Shown here in pieces: positions 8,401-17,525 of a DNA stretch of 64,000 bases; position 1 is the first letter of the stretch, and each line of letters starts with the position of its first letter. A program made the position numbers and the translations under genes. The notes under the pieces were generated by a model that saw only the letters and a list, made by a program, of their open reading frames with translations, did no database searches and had not been told where the DNA came from. The DNA lies in assembly GCA_028293725.1 (NCBI GenBank), contig JAQGOE010000133.1, forward strand, positions 1 to 64,000, in the 5' to 3' direction. The DNA comes from Gammaproteobacteria bacterium (lineage in GTDB: Bacteria > Pseudomonadota > Gammaproteobacteria > Steroidobacterales > Steroidobacteraceae).

Positions 8401-8668
8401 ACACGCATGCCAGCCGGCCCGGGGCGGCCCCGGATGTGACATGTTGTATCTGGGACGTGGTTCAAGTGTGACGCAGTGCCCGTTATGAGAAGTTTTCACA
8501 TCGGCCGCGGCGTGCAAAAGAGCCCGGAGCGAGGGAGCGCAACACGGCTGCGACAGCCAGCTGTCAAGATCCTCGACGTATTTGCGGTGGAACGGTTGCC
8601 GTCACCACCTGTACGCGGTGCACAAATCATTGAATGTACAGTCGATTCTGCGATTATCCGGGGTGTAA
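8401..8668. other. Intergenic region upstream of the lytic transglycosylase
   Basis: No gene is visible. It presumably contains the promoter and leader of the rightward gene at 8669 and the start of the leftward transcript ending at 8207, but I could not single out a convincing -35/-10 pair. Confidence 0.4.
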
Positions 8669-11086
8669 ATGAACTCGACACGGGGCAAAGGGGCCACACA
8701 GGGGGTCTTACGGTGGCCGGCGTACCGGTGGCTATTGAGCGCAGCGCTCGTCTGGCTCGCGGTGGCGCGCGTATGGGCGGCCGACAGCGGCACCGTCATG
8801 CCACGCCCGCCAGAGCTCGAGCGCGATGTGCAGTTCTGGATCCATGTCTATTCCGAGGTCGATACGAACGGAGGTTTCCTGCACGACCAGTACAACCTCG
8901 GTGTCGTATATGAAACTCTCCACTTCACATCGAATACCTCCCCGCGCGAACGCGAGCGCACCGTCGATCAGGCGCGCTCACGCTACGCCGCTGCGCTACG
9001 GCGTATAGCGGCCGCAAAGGACGGCCCGCTATCCGACGACGACCAGCGCATCAAAGACATGTGGGGCTCCGAGGGGACGCCGTCGAGGCTTCTCGAGGCT
9101 ATCGACGACATCCGTTTCCAGCTCGGGCAGGCGGACCGCTTTCGCGAGGGCCTCGTCCGGTCGGGTGCATGGGAGACTCATATCGCAGAGACTCTCGCCA
9201 ATCTTGGCTTGCCCGCGGAACTTGCCGTGCTCCCGCACGTCGAGTCATCCTTTAACCCCGCCGCCTATTCAAAGGTGGGGGCCGCCGGACTTTGGCAGTT
9301 CATGCGTTCCACCGGGCGTCGCTACATGCGCATCGACAGCGCCGTTGACGACCGTCTCGACCCGTTTCGCTCCACCGAGGCTGCCGCGCAACTCCTGGCT
9401 TACAACTACCGCATCCTCGGCACCTGGCCGCTGGCTCTGACGGCTTATAACCATGGCGCCGCCGGTGTCAGGCATGCGAAGGACACGCTCGGAACCGATG
9501 ACATCGTCAAAATCGTCCGTAACTACAACGGTAAGACGTTCGGGTTCGCTTCCAGGAATTTCTACGTGTCATTTCTGGCGGCGCTCGAAGTCGATCGCAA
9601 TCCCGAGAAGTACTTCGGCTCGATCGAAAAGCTGAGCGAGGCCCGGTTTCAGGAGGTCGTCATTCCCGGTTACGTCTCGATCAACTCGCTCGAGCGCGCG
9701 TTGAAGATCGATGGAACGAGACTACGTGCCCTCAATCCAGCGCTGCTGCGCGCGGTCTGGGACGGCCAGAGGCACGTTCCGAAGGCTTACCATCTGCGCC
9801 TGCCGATAGATGGGGAGAAATGGACGAGTGACATGCTGGCGCAACGCCTGAGTCCGTCCGAGATGTTTGCGGGACAGCCACAGCCCCGGCACTACCGCGT
9901 ACAGAAGGGCGATACGATAGTCAGCGTGGCTGGCGAGTACGGCATCTCTCCGGAGACCCTCGCGCGCGTGAATCGTATAAGGACGAGCGGGAAGCTGAAG
10001 GTGGGTCGTACGATCAGCCTTCCGGAGCAACAGGGCACGCCACTCGTCGCCGCCATTACTCCCGCGCCACCGGCTCCGCCGCCGTCGCCTGTCACACTCG
10101 GCGCTTCCAGTGCTCCGCCCGCTGCGATGCCTAGCGTGCCGGCCACCACGTCGGGCGTAGCGGCTCCGTCTGCCGCCACGGAGGCGGACGGCATCTATAT
10201 CGTGAAGCGCGGCGAGTCCCTGGCGGATATCGCGTCCAAGGTTGGGCTCACCGAGGGACAGCTGCTCTCGCTCAACAATATTCGCAATCGCGATTTCATT
10301 TTCGAGGGCCAGCAACTGGCGATCAAACCGGGCGTGCAACCGCCCGCGCAGCAGATTGCTTCGGCGACGGAGACCGGCGGCCGAAGCGGGGTCGTGGATC
10401 GGACGGGCGCCGCTGCCGTTGCGAGCGCGCCAACTGCGTCGAACAACTCTGGCGGTCCCGTCGGAACGGGCGCCGTCTCCGTTGCCGTGGCGGAGGAAGA
10501 AAGCAAGGAGGACGTCGCCGCCGCTACCGCCGAGAAGAAGACGCTCGCGCGTGCTGAGAAATCGCAGCCGGTGTCGGCTGCGCAGGCTGAAGCCGTTGGA
10601 CCGGCGCTGGGAGCAGCCGCTGACGACGCTCAGCAGAACGCCGACCCCACGGACTACTCGGTCTCGAAGGACGACACTGTCGTTGTGGCGACGGCAGAGA
10701 CGTTAGGACACTACGCGGACTGGCTGCGAGTGTCGGCGGTGCATATTCGACAGCTGAATAAACTGGGTTACGGCAAGCCGGTGATCGTCGGCCGCAAGGT
10801 CCACCTGGATTTCCACCGGGTGACGCATGAGGAGTTCGAGCAAAAGCGGCGTGAGTACCACCAGACGCTGCAGGCGAGCTATTTCGCGTCCCATCGCATC
10901 GTAGGTACCGAGGTCTACATCGCGAGGCGTGGGGATTCCATGTGGACCATCACCCAGCGCTTCGCGCAATTACCGGTGTGGCTGATCCAGCAGTACAACC
11001 CCGACCTGGATCTCGCGGACCTCCATCCTGGTACACAGATCGTGATGCCGCGAGTTGAGCCCGTCGTCGCTGGTGGAGGCGAGTAG
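8669..11086 (+). CDS. MltD-like membrane-bound lytic murein transglycosylase with LysM repeats
   Basis: This 805-residue envelope enzyme cleaves the glycan strands of peptidoglycan. A signal sequence or anchor lies at about residues 15-38. The SLT (goose-lysozyme-like) domain at about 165-275 shows the catalytic glutamate in HVESSFNP, then GAAGLWQF and TAYNHGAAG. LysM glycan-binding motifs follow at about 408-455 (HYRVQKGDT), 508-556 (YIVKRGES) and 748-796 (YIARRGDS). A degenerate fourth lies near 655-705 (DYSVSKDD). The modules are joined by Ala/Pro/Ser-rich linkers, and the protein is much longer than E. coli MltD (452 residues) because of them. The N-terminus lacks an obvious lipobox, so it may be soluble in the periplasm. 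Confidence 0.93.
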   Translation: MNSTRGKGATQGVLRWPAYRWLLSAALVWLAVARVWAADSGTVMPRPPELERDVQFWIHVYSEVDTNGGFLHDQYNLGVVYETLHFTSNTSPRERERTVDQARSRYAAALRRIAAAKDGPLSDDDQRIKDMWGSEGTPSRLLEAIDDIRFQLGQADRFREGLVRSGAWETHIAETLANLGLPAELAVLPHVESSFNPAAYSKVGAAGLWQFMRSTGRRYMRIDSAVDDRLDPFRSTEAAAQLLAYNYRILGTWPLALTAYNHGAAGVRHAKDTLGTDDIVKIVRNYNGKTFGFASRNFYVSFLAALEVDRNPEKYFGSIEKLSEARFQEVVIPGYVSINSLERALKIDGTRLRALNPALLRAVWDGQRHVPKAYHLRLPIDGEKWTSDMLAQRLSPSEMFAGQPQPRHYRVQKGDTIVSVAGEYGISPETLARVNRIRTSGKLKVGRTISLPEQQGTPLVAAITPAPPAPPPSPVTLGASSAPPAAMPSVPATTSGVAAPSAATEADGIYIVKRGESLADIASKVGLTEGQLLSLNNIRNRDFIFEGQQLAIKPGVQPPAQQIASATETGGRSGVVDRTGAAAVASAPTASNNSGGPVGTGAVSVAVAEEESKEDVAAATAEKKTLARAEKSQPVSAAQAEAVGPALGAAADDAQQNADPTDYSVSKDDTVVVATAETLGHYADWLRVSAVHIRQLNKLGYGKPVIVGRKVHLDFHRVTHEEFEQKRREYHQTLQASYFASHRIVGTEVYIARRGDSMWTITQRFAQLPVWLIQQYNPDLDLADLHPGTQIVMPRVEPVVAGGGE

Positions 11087-11113
11087 GAGCGGGCCCGCCC
11101 CACCGGCATGCTT

Positions 11114-11143
11114 TTCGGCAGCCAATGATTAATGGCTGCCGAA
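11114..11143. terminator. Perfect hairpin at a convergent gene junction
   Basis: TTCGGCAGCCA (11114-11124) and TGGCTGCCGAA (11133-11143) pair over 11 bp around an eight-base loop. The hairpin overlaps the last codons and the stop of the minus-strand lipoprotein gene and lies 28 bases after the transglycosylase stop. It could end transcription from both sides, but neither strand has a good T-tract. Confidence 0.5.
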
Positions 11144-11662
11144 TTCCTTCAAAGGGACGAGCTCTTTGCCCTCGACCGTGAACCGTTGGGGCGCGCCGTT
11201 CGGCCCATGAGTTTCGAGGGAGACACTCTGGGCAGTCGCGAGACAGTCCAGGCTGGTCTTTGGAAGTTGGAAGTACCACTGCATGTTCCACGGCACGGGT
11301 GGCGTGTACGGAGCGCTCGCCAGGCCGATATGCGAGATGTCGCTGTCGAGCAGCGATAGGGTCAGGACATGACCGTCGCAAATGAGCTGGGGTTGGAGGT
11401 TCGCGCCCTGGATCGAAGGCGCCGACATCCACAGATAAAGCGCGCGGGCACCCATCCGATTCGTCTCGAACGGTGCGATGAAAGCGAAGGGATTCCCCGT
11501 AGGTCCAGGAGCCCCTTCCCCGACGAGCTCCACCGGCTTATCGATGACGGTCAGCGTCGTCGCCGTGTCCGGATCCAATCGCTCGACGACCGGCTGCGAC
11601 GTCGTCGCGCAGGCGCAGAGCGATACAATCACCATCGCTACAGAGATACTGCTGAGCTTCAC
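11129..11662 (-). CDS. Putative lipoprotein of unknown function
   Basis: From GTG at 11662 the product has 177 residues. It begins with a short basic start, a hydrophobic core and the lipobox SLCAC, so cysteine 17 or 19 would be lipidated after signal peptidase II. The frame extends to 11809, but the extra residues are not signal-like and cover the neighbouring gene's promoter region. The mature protein is beta-rich, with LYLWMSAPSIQG and WYFQLPKTS segments, and shows no catalytic motif I recognise. It is convergent with the transglycosylase, sharing the hairpin at 11114-11143. A cell-envelope role is inferred only from the lipobox. Confidence 0.7.
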   Translation of the reverse strand: MKLSSISVAMVIVSLCACATTSQPVVERLDPDTATTLTVIDKPVELVGEGAPGPTGNPFAFIAPFETNRMGARALYLWMSAPSIQGANLQPQLICDGHVLTLSLLDSDISHIGLASAPYTPPVPWNMQWYFQLPKTSLDCLATAQSVSLETHGPNGAPQRFTVEGKELVPLKEFGSH

Positions 11663-11862
11663 GTGTGGTCTCGGTGGCGGGCTCTTGAGTGGCCGTTCCG
11701 CCTGATTATAGAACCCAAAGTGTGATGCACAGTCAAACTCTCGAACCCATTCGGAGTTCCCCCGTCTGCTCCCGGCGACGGTGTGACGGATGTACATCGC
11801 CTGCCGCAACCCGAGCGCATATAATTCGTTTATTGCATAGCAAGTGCTTGTTTACTCGAAAG

Positions 11863-12408
11863 ATGATGGTCCCTCTGCAGAGAGCTCTAGCTGCCTTGGC
11901 ACTCACCTGCGCAGCCTTCACCGCCCACGGTGATCCGCTTCCGCAGGCGGAGCGCGTTACGCTGCGCTCGGCAGAGAGCCTTCCGGCCGTCGATCGCCTC
12001 GTAGTGCATAAGACCGAGCGGCGTCTCGTCCTCATGCACGGAGAGACAGTGGTACGGACGTACAAGATCGCCCTTGGAGTGAATCCGGTCGGGCAAAAGG
12101 AGCGCGCTGGCGATTTGCGCACTCCCGAGGGACGGTACTTTCTCTCGCGCCGGAATCCCCGCAGCGATTATTTTCTCTCGATCCAGGTCTCCTATCCGAA
12201 CGAGACCGACCTGAAACGGGCGCACAGGAATCACTGGGACGCCGGCGGATCGATCATGATCCACGGGCTCCCCAACCAGTTGAAGCACGCGCCGGCGTAC
12301 TACGAGATCACCGACTGGACCGACGGCTGCATCGCCCTGTCGAACGCCGACATGGTGGAGGTCTGGCTGCTGACGCCGGATAACGCGCCGATCGATATTC
12401 TTCCGTAG
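11863..12408 (+). CDS. L,D-transpeptidase family (YkuD) protein
   Basis: The product has 181 residues with a signal peptide (LQRALAALALTCAAFTAHG) and is expected in the periplasm. The YkuD domain at about residues 45-180 carries the conserved IHGLPNQ histidine and the catalytic cysteine in TDGCIALSN. These enzymes form 3-3 peptidoglycan cross-links or attach proteins to peptidoglycan. ATG 11863 or the adjacent ATG 11866 begins the signal peptide; the longer upstream frame is not protein-like. The nearby lytic transglycosylase makes a peptidoglycan context plausible. The short form without a LysM domain resembles the YafK/ErfK minimal group, so the exact reaction is uncertain. Confidence 0.88.
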   Translation: MMVPLQRALAALALTCAAFTAHGDPLPQAERVTLRSAESLPAVDRLVVHKTERRLVLMHGETVVRTYKIALGVNPVGQKERAGDLRTPEGRYFLSRRNPRSDYFLSIQVSYPNETDLKRAHRNHWDAGGSIMIHGLPNQLKHAPAYYEITDWTDGCIALSNADMVEVWLLTPDNAPIDILP

Positions 12409-12484
12409 CACAGCGTGCCGTAGGATAGGTCTCCCAGGCACCCCGCGCGGGCGTCCCACACAACTATTCGGGGAACCCCCTTTC

Positions 12485-13876
12485 GTGGACAGCAGTATCG
12501 TCGTTCCCGAATTCATCGATGCCCGCGTCGGCCCGCGTGGCAGCCTCGAGAACCTCTCACAGGCCGAGATTGGCAAACTCCTCGACTCGGGGCAGGGGGG
12601 CTTGTACCGGCTGTTCCGCCAATGCGCCCTGGCGGTTCTCAACAGCGGTGCCGGTGCCGACAACGACAACGCCAAGGAAATCTTCGACCGCTACCGGGAT
12701 TTCGATATCGAGATCGTGCGGCATGCCTGGGGCATCAAGCTCGAAGTGCACAACGCTCCGGCCTCTGCGTTCGTCGATGGCCAGATGATTCGCGGCATCA
12801 AGGAACATCTGTTCGCGGTGCTGCGCGACGTGGTGTTTATTTCGAACGAGATCATCGACAGCGGTCGCTTCGATCTCAAGAATTCGGCTGCCATCACCAA
12901 TGCCGTATTCCACGTGGTGCGTAACGCGCGCCTCCTCGATCACAAGGCGCGGCCGAATCTCGTCGTGTGCTGGGGCGGGCACTCCATCGGCAGCACCGAG
13001 TACCAGTACACGAAGAAAGTGGGCTACGAGATGGGCTTGCGCGCGCTCGATGTCTGCACCGGCTGCGGCCCCGGCGCCATGAAGGGACCGATGAAGGGTG
13101 CGACGATCGGCCATGCGAAGCAGCGTATCGAGCACGGCCGTTACATCGGTATCACCGAGCCGGGCATCATCGCCTCGGAACCGCCGAACCCGATCGTGAA
13201 CCAATTGTCGATCATGCCGGACATCGAAAAGCGCCTCGAAGCCTTTGTCCGGCTCGCGCACGGCATCGTCGTTTTCCCGGGCGGCGCCGGTACGGCGGAG
13301 GAAATCCTCTATCTGGTCGGCATCCTGCTGAATCCGGCCAACCGGGAGCAGCCTTTCCCCGTCGTGCTCACCGGTCCGCGCGAGAGCGCCTCGTACTTCG
13401 AGCACGTCAGCCGCTTCATCGTCGGTACGCTGGGCGAGGCGGCGCTGCGCCGCTTCACCGTCATCATCGACGATCCGGCCGAAGTCGGACGTCACATGGT
13501 GCGCGGCATGGAGGCCGTGCGTGCGTTCCGAAAACAACATAACGACTCCTACAACTTCAACTGGCTGCTGTCCATCCAACCGGAGTTCCAACAGCCGTTC
13601 GAAGTCACGCACGAGTCGATGCGTGCTCTCCAGTTGCATCGCGATCAGCCGATGCACGATCTCGCGGCCAATCTGCGCCGTGCGTTTTCCGGCATTGTGA
13701 CCGGCAACGTCAAGGAATACGGCGTCAAGGCGATCGATCGATATGGCCCGTACGAGCTCGCGGGCGATGCCACGATCATGGGCCTGCTCGATGAGTTGCT
13801 CGCCGCATTCGTGGCTCAGCGGCGCATGAAACTGCCGGGTACGGAGTACCGTCCGGTGTATCGTCTCGTCGCCTGA
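12485..13876 (+). CDS. ppnN: Nucleotide 5'-monophosphate nucleosidase PpnN (LOG family)
   Basis: This 463-residue cytosolic enzyme is close to the length of E. coli PpnN (454). It hydrolyses purine and pyrimidine monophosphates to base plus ribose 5-phosphate and is activated by (p)ppGpp in E. coli. The central Rossmann-like LOG domain shows PGGAGTAEE, the family phosphoribose-binding signature, at about residues 265-273. The flanking N- and C-terminal regions specific to PpnN are present. The start is GTG at 12485, without a strong Shine-Dalgarno sequence. A long open frame on the opposite strand over this gene is a codon-bias shadow. Confidence 0.93.
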   Translation: MDSSIVVPEFIDARVGPRGSLENLSQAEIGKLLDSGQGGLYRLFRQCALAVLNSGAGADNDNAKEIFDRYRDFDIEIVRHAWGIKLEVHNAPASAFVDGQMIRGIKEHLFAVLRDVVFISNEIIDSGRFDLKNSAAITNAVFHVVRNARLLDHKARPNLVVCWGGHSIGSTEYQYTKKVGYEMGLRALDVCTGCGPGAMKGPMKGATIGHAKQRIEHGRYIGITEPGIIASEPPNPIVNQLSIMPDIEKRLEAFVRLAHGIVVFPGGAGTAEEILYLVGILLNPANREQPFPVVLTGPRESASYFEHVSRFIVGTLGEAALRRFTVIIDDPAEVGRHMVRGMEAVRAFRKQHNDSYNFNWLLSIQPEFQQPFEVTHESMRALQLHRDQPMHDLAANLRRAFSGIVTGNVKEYGVKAIDRYGPYELAGDATIMGLLDELLAAFVAQRRMKLPGTEYRPVYRLVA

Positions 13877-14045
13877 GACGTTGTTCCTAACTTCTTGCAT
13901 TACATAACGCCACGGCCATTTAACAACACGTGACGTTTTACCGAAGCTGCGTCGCACCGTATGTAATCGGCGACACGCGTGTGAAGCAGTTCCTGCCTCC
14001 GCAGCCCGAAGGCCGTAGGCTTGTGGAAATATTCAGGAGGCTCTT

Positions 14046-14336
14046 ATGAGCTCTTCGGACAGAGGGCGCGGTGATGCGCCAGGCTCGCGACACGACCCGG
14101 CACCTGCCGGCACCACCCCACCGGGACCGGCCGATGCCGCGGACCCGTATGCGAATTGGCTCGATCGCATGCAGCGCGCCCGGGCGCGCCACGCGGCGAT
14201 CACCAAGAATCTCTACACGTGGTCCAACTACAAGAATTGGGCCGACAAGATGCGCGACAACTGGGAAGACGAGGACCCGAACGCCAAGGGCGCCACTCCG
14301 CTCGTCGGCCCGAAGCCCCCGATTCCCAGGAAGTAA
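14046..14336 (+). CDS. Small hypothetical protein
   Basis: This 96-residue product is preceded by AGGAGG seven bases before the ATG, strong evidence of translation. The first 40 residues are disordered and Pro/Ala/Gly-rich. Residues 40-75 form a charged helical segment with many Trp, Tyr and Asn residues (LYTWSNYKNWADKMRDNW). It ends with a Pro/Lys tail. There is no signal peptide or membrane segment, so it is probably cytoplasmic. I do not recognise the family. It stands alone between ppnN and a convergent aminopeptidase gene. Confidence 0.75.
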   Translation: MSSSDRGRGDAPGSRHDPAPAGTTPPGPADAADPYANWLDRMQRARARHAAITKNLYTWSNYKNWADKMRDNWEDEDPNAKGATPLVGPKPPIPRK

Positions 14337-14363
14337 CCACCTCCCCGGAAGCACCCGCTTCCC

Positions 14364-15509
14364 TCAGGGTGTTGCCACACCCGCCGTCACTGCCTGCGGT
14401 CCCGCAGGCGACTTGCAAAGCTTCTCGTGGCGCTCCGCCATCGGCAGCCGCGCCAGTTCCCGCGCTGCGGCGTAGAAGCGTGGCAGATCGTTATCCTGCT
14501 CCGCGAGCAGGCGCTCGAATCCCGGCACGCAATCGTAGTAATTCGCCTCGGATGCGAGTCGCGCGTTGTTCAAGCCTTCCTTGATCCACTCGTCGTACAC
14601 CGTGGACTTCAAGCCCTGCCGCTTTTCGAGATCGCGTATTTCGTCCGTCAGTTTCTCGAACGCGGCGGCCTTCTGCGCGCGCATTTCCGCCGCGGGCGCT
14701 CCGGAAGCGTAAAGTCTCGCGAGCTGCGCACGAGTGCGATCAAACAGCGCGATGTACTCCCGCTCCCGGGTGCTGTCTTTGTGGAATCGCTGGATCCGAT
14801 CCGCATGTCCGTTGAGTGTCAGCCAGCGCTGCAGCCCGGCGTTCTCCACAGTGGTCGCGAAGGCCTCGTTGAACTGTGTGTCGTTTTTCACGTAGAGCAA
14901 CTGATGCGCCAACTCGTGAAAGATGATCGCGGCGAGTTCGTCAGGCCCGTAAGGAAGCATCGTGCTCAACACCGGGTCCGCGAACTTACCTAACGTGGAG
15001 TAGGCGGGCACACCGTCGAGCGTCACGTCGAATCCTCTCATTTCCAGGTTCGCCGCGAAGGTGCGCGCGCGCTTTTCCACAAAATAGCCACGGTAAGCGA
15101 CGCATCCCACGATGGGGAAGCACCACTGTTTCGGATGCACCGAGAATTCCGGCGCCGCAACCACATTCCATACGACGTAGGACCGGTGGACATCGGCGTA
15201 GGTCCGATAGCTCCGATTGTCCGGAAGTTTGAGCTCACGCGAGGCGAATTGTCTCGCCGCGCTGACTTCCGTCAGGGTGTCGCGCAGTGTCTGAGGAGTA
15301 TTCGGGTCGGTCAGCACCTTGTCGATGGGCTTGCGGGCATCCATGACCTGCCACTGACCATGGGCCGCCTGCATCACATACAGCGTGCCGCAACCGGGCA
15401 GGGTGGCCAGGAGAGTCATGGCGAGCCACAGTCGTGTGGTGAGCCGCCCGAAATGGGCCAGGCCGAGGAAATGGGCCAGGCAAAATCCGCGGTCCTCCGC
15501 GCAACGCAT
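14364..15509 (-). CDS. Putative lipoprotein zinc aminopeptidase (Aminopep family)
   Basis: The product is about 381 residues with an N-terminal hydrophobic stretch ending in a lipobox-like LPGC near residue 40. The HExxH zinc motif is clear (FHELAHQ, at about residue 205), followed by the third-ligand-type glutamate in NEAFATTVE. This matches the predicted aminopeptidase family (COG4324/PF10023), whose substrates are not well defined. ATG at 15509 and GTG at 15515 are both possible starts; neither has a strong ribosome-binding site. The gene is divergent from cca with only about 26 bases between starts, so their promoters must overlap. Confidence 0.85.
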   Translation of the reverse strand: MRCAEDRGFCLAHFLGLAHFGRLTTRLWLAMTLLATLPGCGTLYVMQAAHGQWQVMDARKPIDKVLTDPNTPQTLRDTLTEVSAARQFASRELKLPDNRSYRTYADVHRSYVVWNVVAAPEFSVHPKQWCFPIVGCVAYRGYFVEKRARTFAANLEMRGFDVTLDGVPAYSTLGKFADPVLSTMLPYGPDELAAIIFHELAHQLLYVKNDTQFNEAFATTVENAGLQRWLTLNGHADRIQRFHKDSTREREYIALFDRTRAQLARLYASGAPAAEMRAQKAAAFEKLTDEIRDLEKRQGLKSTVYDEWIKEGLNNARLASEANYYDCVPGFERLLAEQDNDLPRFYAAARELARLPMAERHEKLCKSPAGPQAVTAGVATP

Positions 15510-15535
15510 GAGCACTCTCGGGTAAAATTGCAGGT

Positions 15536-16783
15536 ATGGAAGTCTACTTGGTTGGCGGCGCGGTTCGGGATCGCCTGCTCGGGCGCCCGGTGCACGAGCG
15601 CGACTGGGTCGTCGTGGGCGCTCGTCCCGAGGAACTCGAGCGTGACGGCTACGAGCCTGTCGGGCGCGAATTCCCCGTATTTCTGCATCCGAAAACGCAC
15701 GAGGAATACGCGCTCGCCCGCCTCGAGCGCAAAGTGGGTCTCGGCTATCGGGGTTTTACGACGCAGTTTGCCCCTGACGTGACTCTCGAGGACGATCTGC
15801 GCCGCCGCGATCTCACCATTAACGCAATGGCAGAGACGCCTTCGGGCGAAATCATCGATCCCTATGGGGGTCGCCGTGACCTGGAGGCGCGTGTTCTGCG
15901 TCACGTGTCGGACGCGTTCGTGGAGGACCCGGTGCGCGTCCTGCGCGTCGCTCGTTTTGCTGCTCGATATGCCGATCTGGGTTTCCGTGTGGCCGAAGAC
16001 ACTCTCATCCTGATGGAGCGCATGACCGCCACGGGTGAAGTCGATGCACTCGTCCCCGAGCGCGTTTGGAAAGAGACGGAACGCGCGCTCGGCGAGTCCC
16101 GGCCCGACGTGTTCTTCGAGACGCTGCGCAGTTGTGGGGCGCTGGCGAAGATTTTTCCGGAGCTTGCCGCGCTCTACGGAATTCCCCAGCCGCCGCGCTG
16201 GCATCCGGAAGTCGACACCGGTGTGCATGTCATGTTGGTGGTGCGCTATGCGGCGCAGATCGGTGCGCCGAATGTGGTGCGCTTCGCGGCGCTTACGCAC
16301 GATCTCGGCAAGGCGCTCTCGCCGCCGGCAAAGTGGCCGAGTCACCATGGTCACGAGGAAGCGGGCGTACCACTCATCATCGACTTGTGTGATCGCCTGC
16401 GGGTCCCCAACGAGTATCGCGAGCTCGCGATACTCACCGCCCGGCATCACGCCTCCGTCCACCGGGCTGCCGAGGCTCGTCCCGCGACGCTTTTGAAGTT
16501 GTTGGAAACCGTTGATGCATTCCGCCGACCCGAGCGGTTCGGCGAGCTCCTGCTGGCCTGCGAGTCCGACGCCCGGGGTCGCACCGGCCTCGAATTACAG
16601 CCCTACCCGCAGCGCGAATATCTCCTCCGCGCCCGGGACGCCGCCGCTGCTGTTGTGCTTACCGACGAGGAGCGGGCCCAACTCAAGGGTCCTTTCCTTG
16701 GCGAGAGAATCCGGGAGAAGCGACTTGCGGCGGTAAGCGCTGTGAAGGACTCCTCCTGTCCGCCGCAGCGTCCGTCCCACTAA
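15536..16783 (+). CDS. cca: Multifunctional CCA tRNA nucleotidyltransferase (with HD phosphohydrolase domain)
   Basis: This 415-residue enzyme adds or repairs the 3'-CCA end of tRNAs. The N-terminal nucleotidyltransferase core shows GGAVRDRLLGR and the RDW and RRDLTINAMA motifs. The tRNA-binding helices follow, with EDPVRVLRVARF. An HD domain begins at about residue 230 (HVMLVV, then LTHDLGKA), typical of gammaproteobacterial Cca, which also has 2',3'-cyclic phosphodiesterase activity. Length and domain order match E. coli Cca (412). The CYTH gene follows after 18 bases and is probably co-transcribed. Confidence 0.96.
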   Translation: MEVYLVGGAVRDRLLGRPVHERDWVVVGARPEELERDGYEPVGREFPVFLHPKTHEEYALARLERKVGLGYRGFTTQFAPDVTLEDDLRRRDLTINAMAETPSGEIIDPYGGRRDLEARVLRHVSDAFVEDPVRVLRVARFAARYADLGFRVAEDTLILMERMTATGEVDALVPERVWKETERALGESRPDVFFETLRSCGALAKIFPELAALYGIPQPPRWHPEVDTGVHVMLVVRYAAQIGAPNVVRFAALTHDLGKALSPPAKWPSHHGHEEAGVPLIIDLCDRLRVPNEYRELAILTARHHASVHRAAEARPATLLKLLETVDAFRRPERFGELLLACESDARGRTGLELQPYPQREYLLRARDAAAAVVLTDEERAQLKGPFLGERIREKRLAAVSAVKDSSCPPQRPSH

Positions 16784-16801
16784 CCGGCGAGCGCGCCCGT
16801 C

Positions 16802-17353
16802 GTGGCCCGAAACATCGAGATCAAGGCCCACATTGACAGCGTCACCACACTTGGCGAGCGTGCGGCGGCGTTTGCCGACGAAGGTCCGATAGAGATCCAC
16901 CAGGACGACACGTTCTTCCGGTGTGACGCGGGGCGCCTGAAACTGCGGACCTTCGCTAACGGCGAGGGTGAGCTGATCTTCTATCGTCGCAGCGATCAGC
17001 AGGGCCCAAAAGAGTCGTTCTACGTTCGGACCCCGACCGCCGCCCCCGATTCGTTGCGGGAGGCCCTCACGCTCGCCTATGGGCAGACGGGCCGCGTACG
17101 TAAGCACAGAACTTTGTTTCTCGCCGGTCGAACGCGTATCCATCTCGATATCGTCGAGAACCTGGGGCACTTCCTCGAGCTCGAGGTCGTCCTGCGTGAA
17201 AATGAGTTCACCGAGGCCGGTGTTCGCGAGGCCGAAGAGTTAATGCAACGACTGGGCGTGAGCCCGTCGCAGCTGATCGATCGGGCCTATGTCGATCTTC
17301 TCGCCGAACGCGATGCGGGAACACACATCGGGACCGCTACACCAAACAGGTGA
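16802..17353 (+). CDS. CYTH-domain protein (class IV adenylate cyclase/thiamine-triphosphatase-like)
   Basis: The protein has 183 residues beginning with GTG. It opens with NIEIKAHI, the ExExK-type signature of the CYTH triphosphate tunnel fold, and continues with charged beta strands (LKLRTF, ELIFYRR, HLDIVENLGHFLELE) that place acidic and basic residues in the tunnel. CYTH enzymes act on triphosphates or polyphosphate with divalent metal. The closest named group is CyaB-type class IV cyclase, but most bacterial relatives are uncharacterised and cAMP synthesis should not be assumed. It lies 18 bases after cca, hinting at a shared transcript. Confidence 0.85.
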   Translation: MARNIEIKAHIDSVTTLGERAAAFADEGPIEIHQDDTFFRCDAGRLKLRTFANGEGELIFYRRSDQQGPKESFYVRTPTAAPDSLREALTLAYGQTGRVRKHRTLFLAGRTRIHLDIVENLGHFLELEVVLRENEFTEAGVREAEELMQRLGVSPSQLIDRAYVDLLAERDAGTHIGTATPNR

Positions 17354-17470
17354 GTGACACCGTTTCGGACCGTCGGCAGACTGTACTGTCGAGGCCCCGG
17401 TAACATCCGCATGTGGTGGATCATGCATGCAGGCTAAAGTCGGTGTTGTGCTCCAGGGGGCGCACTAGCC

Positions 17471-17510
17471 TATGTGACAGGCCCATGTGACAGGCCCCAT
17501 GTGACAGGTG
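17471..17510. repeat. Three tandem copies of a 13-14 bp repeat
   Basis: TATGTGACAGGCC, CATGTGACAGGCCC and CATGTGACAGGTG lie head to tail just before the start of the next gene. Each copy carries ATG and GTG triplets; the last GTG (17508) is in frame with the downstream gene. Copy-number change here could alter the leader or start of that gene. Confidence 0.85.
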
Positions 17511-17525
17511 ACGGCGAAGGAGCGC

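Noticed and set aside
12557..13957. 466-codon open frame opposite ppnN
   Set aside because: It mirrors the codon bias of ppnN, has no start signal and shows no domain. It is a GC-rich shadow.
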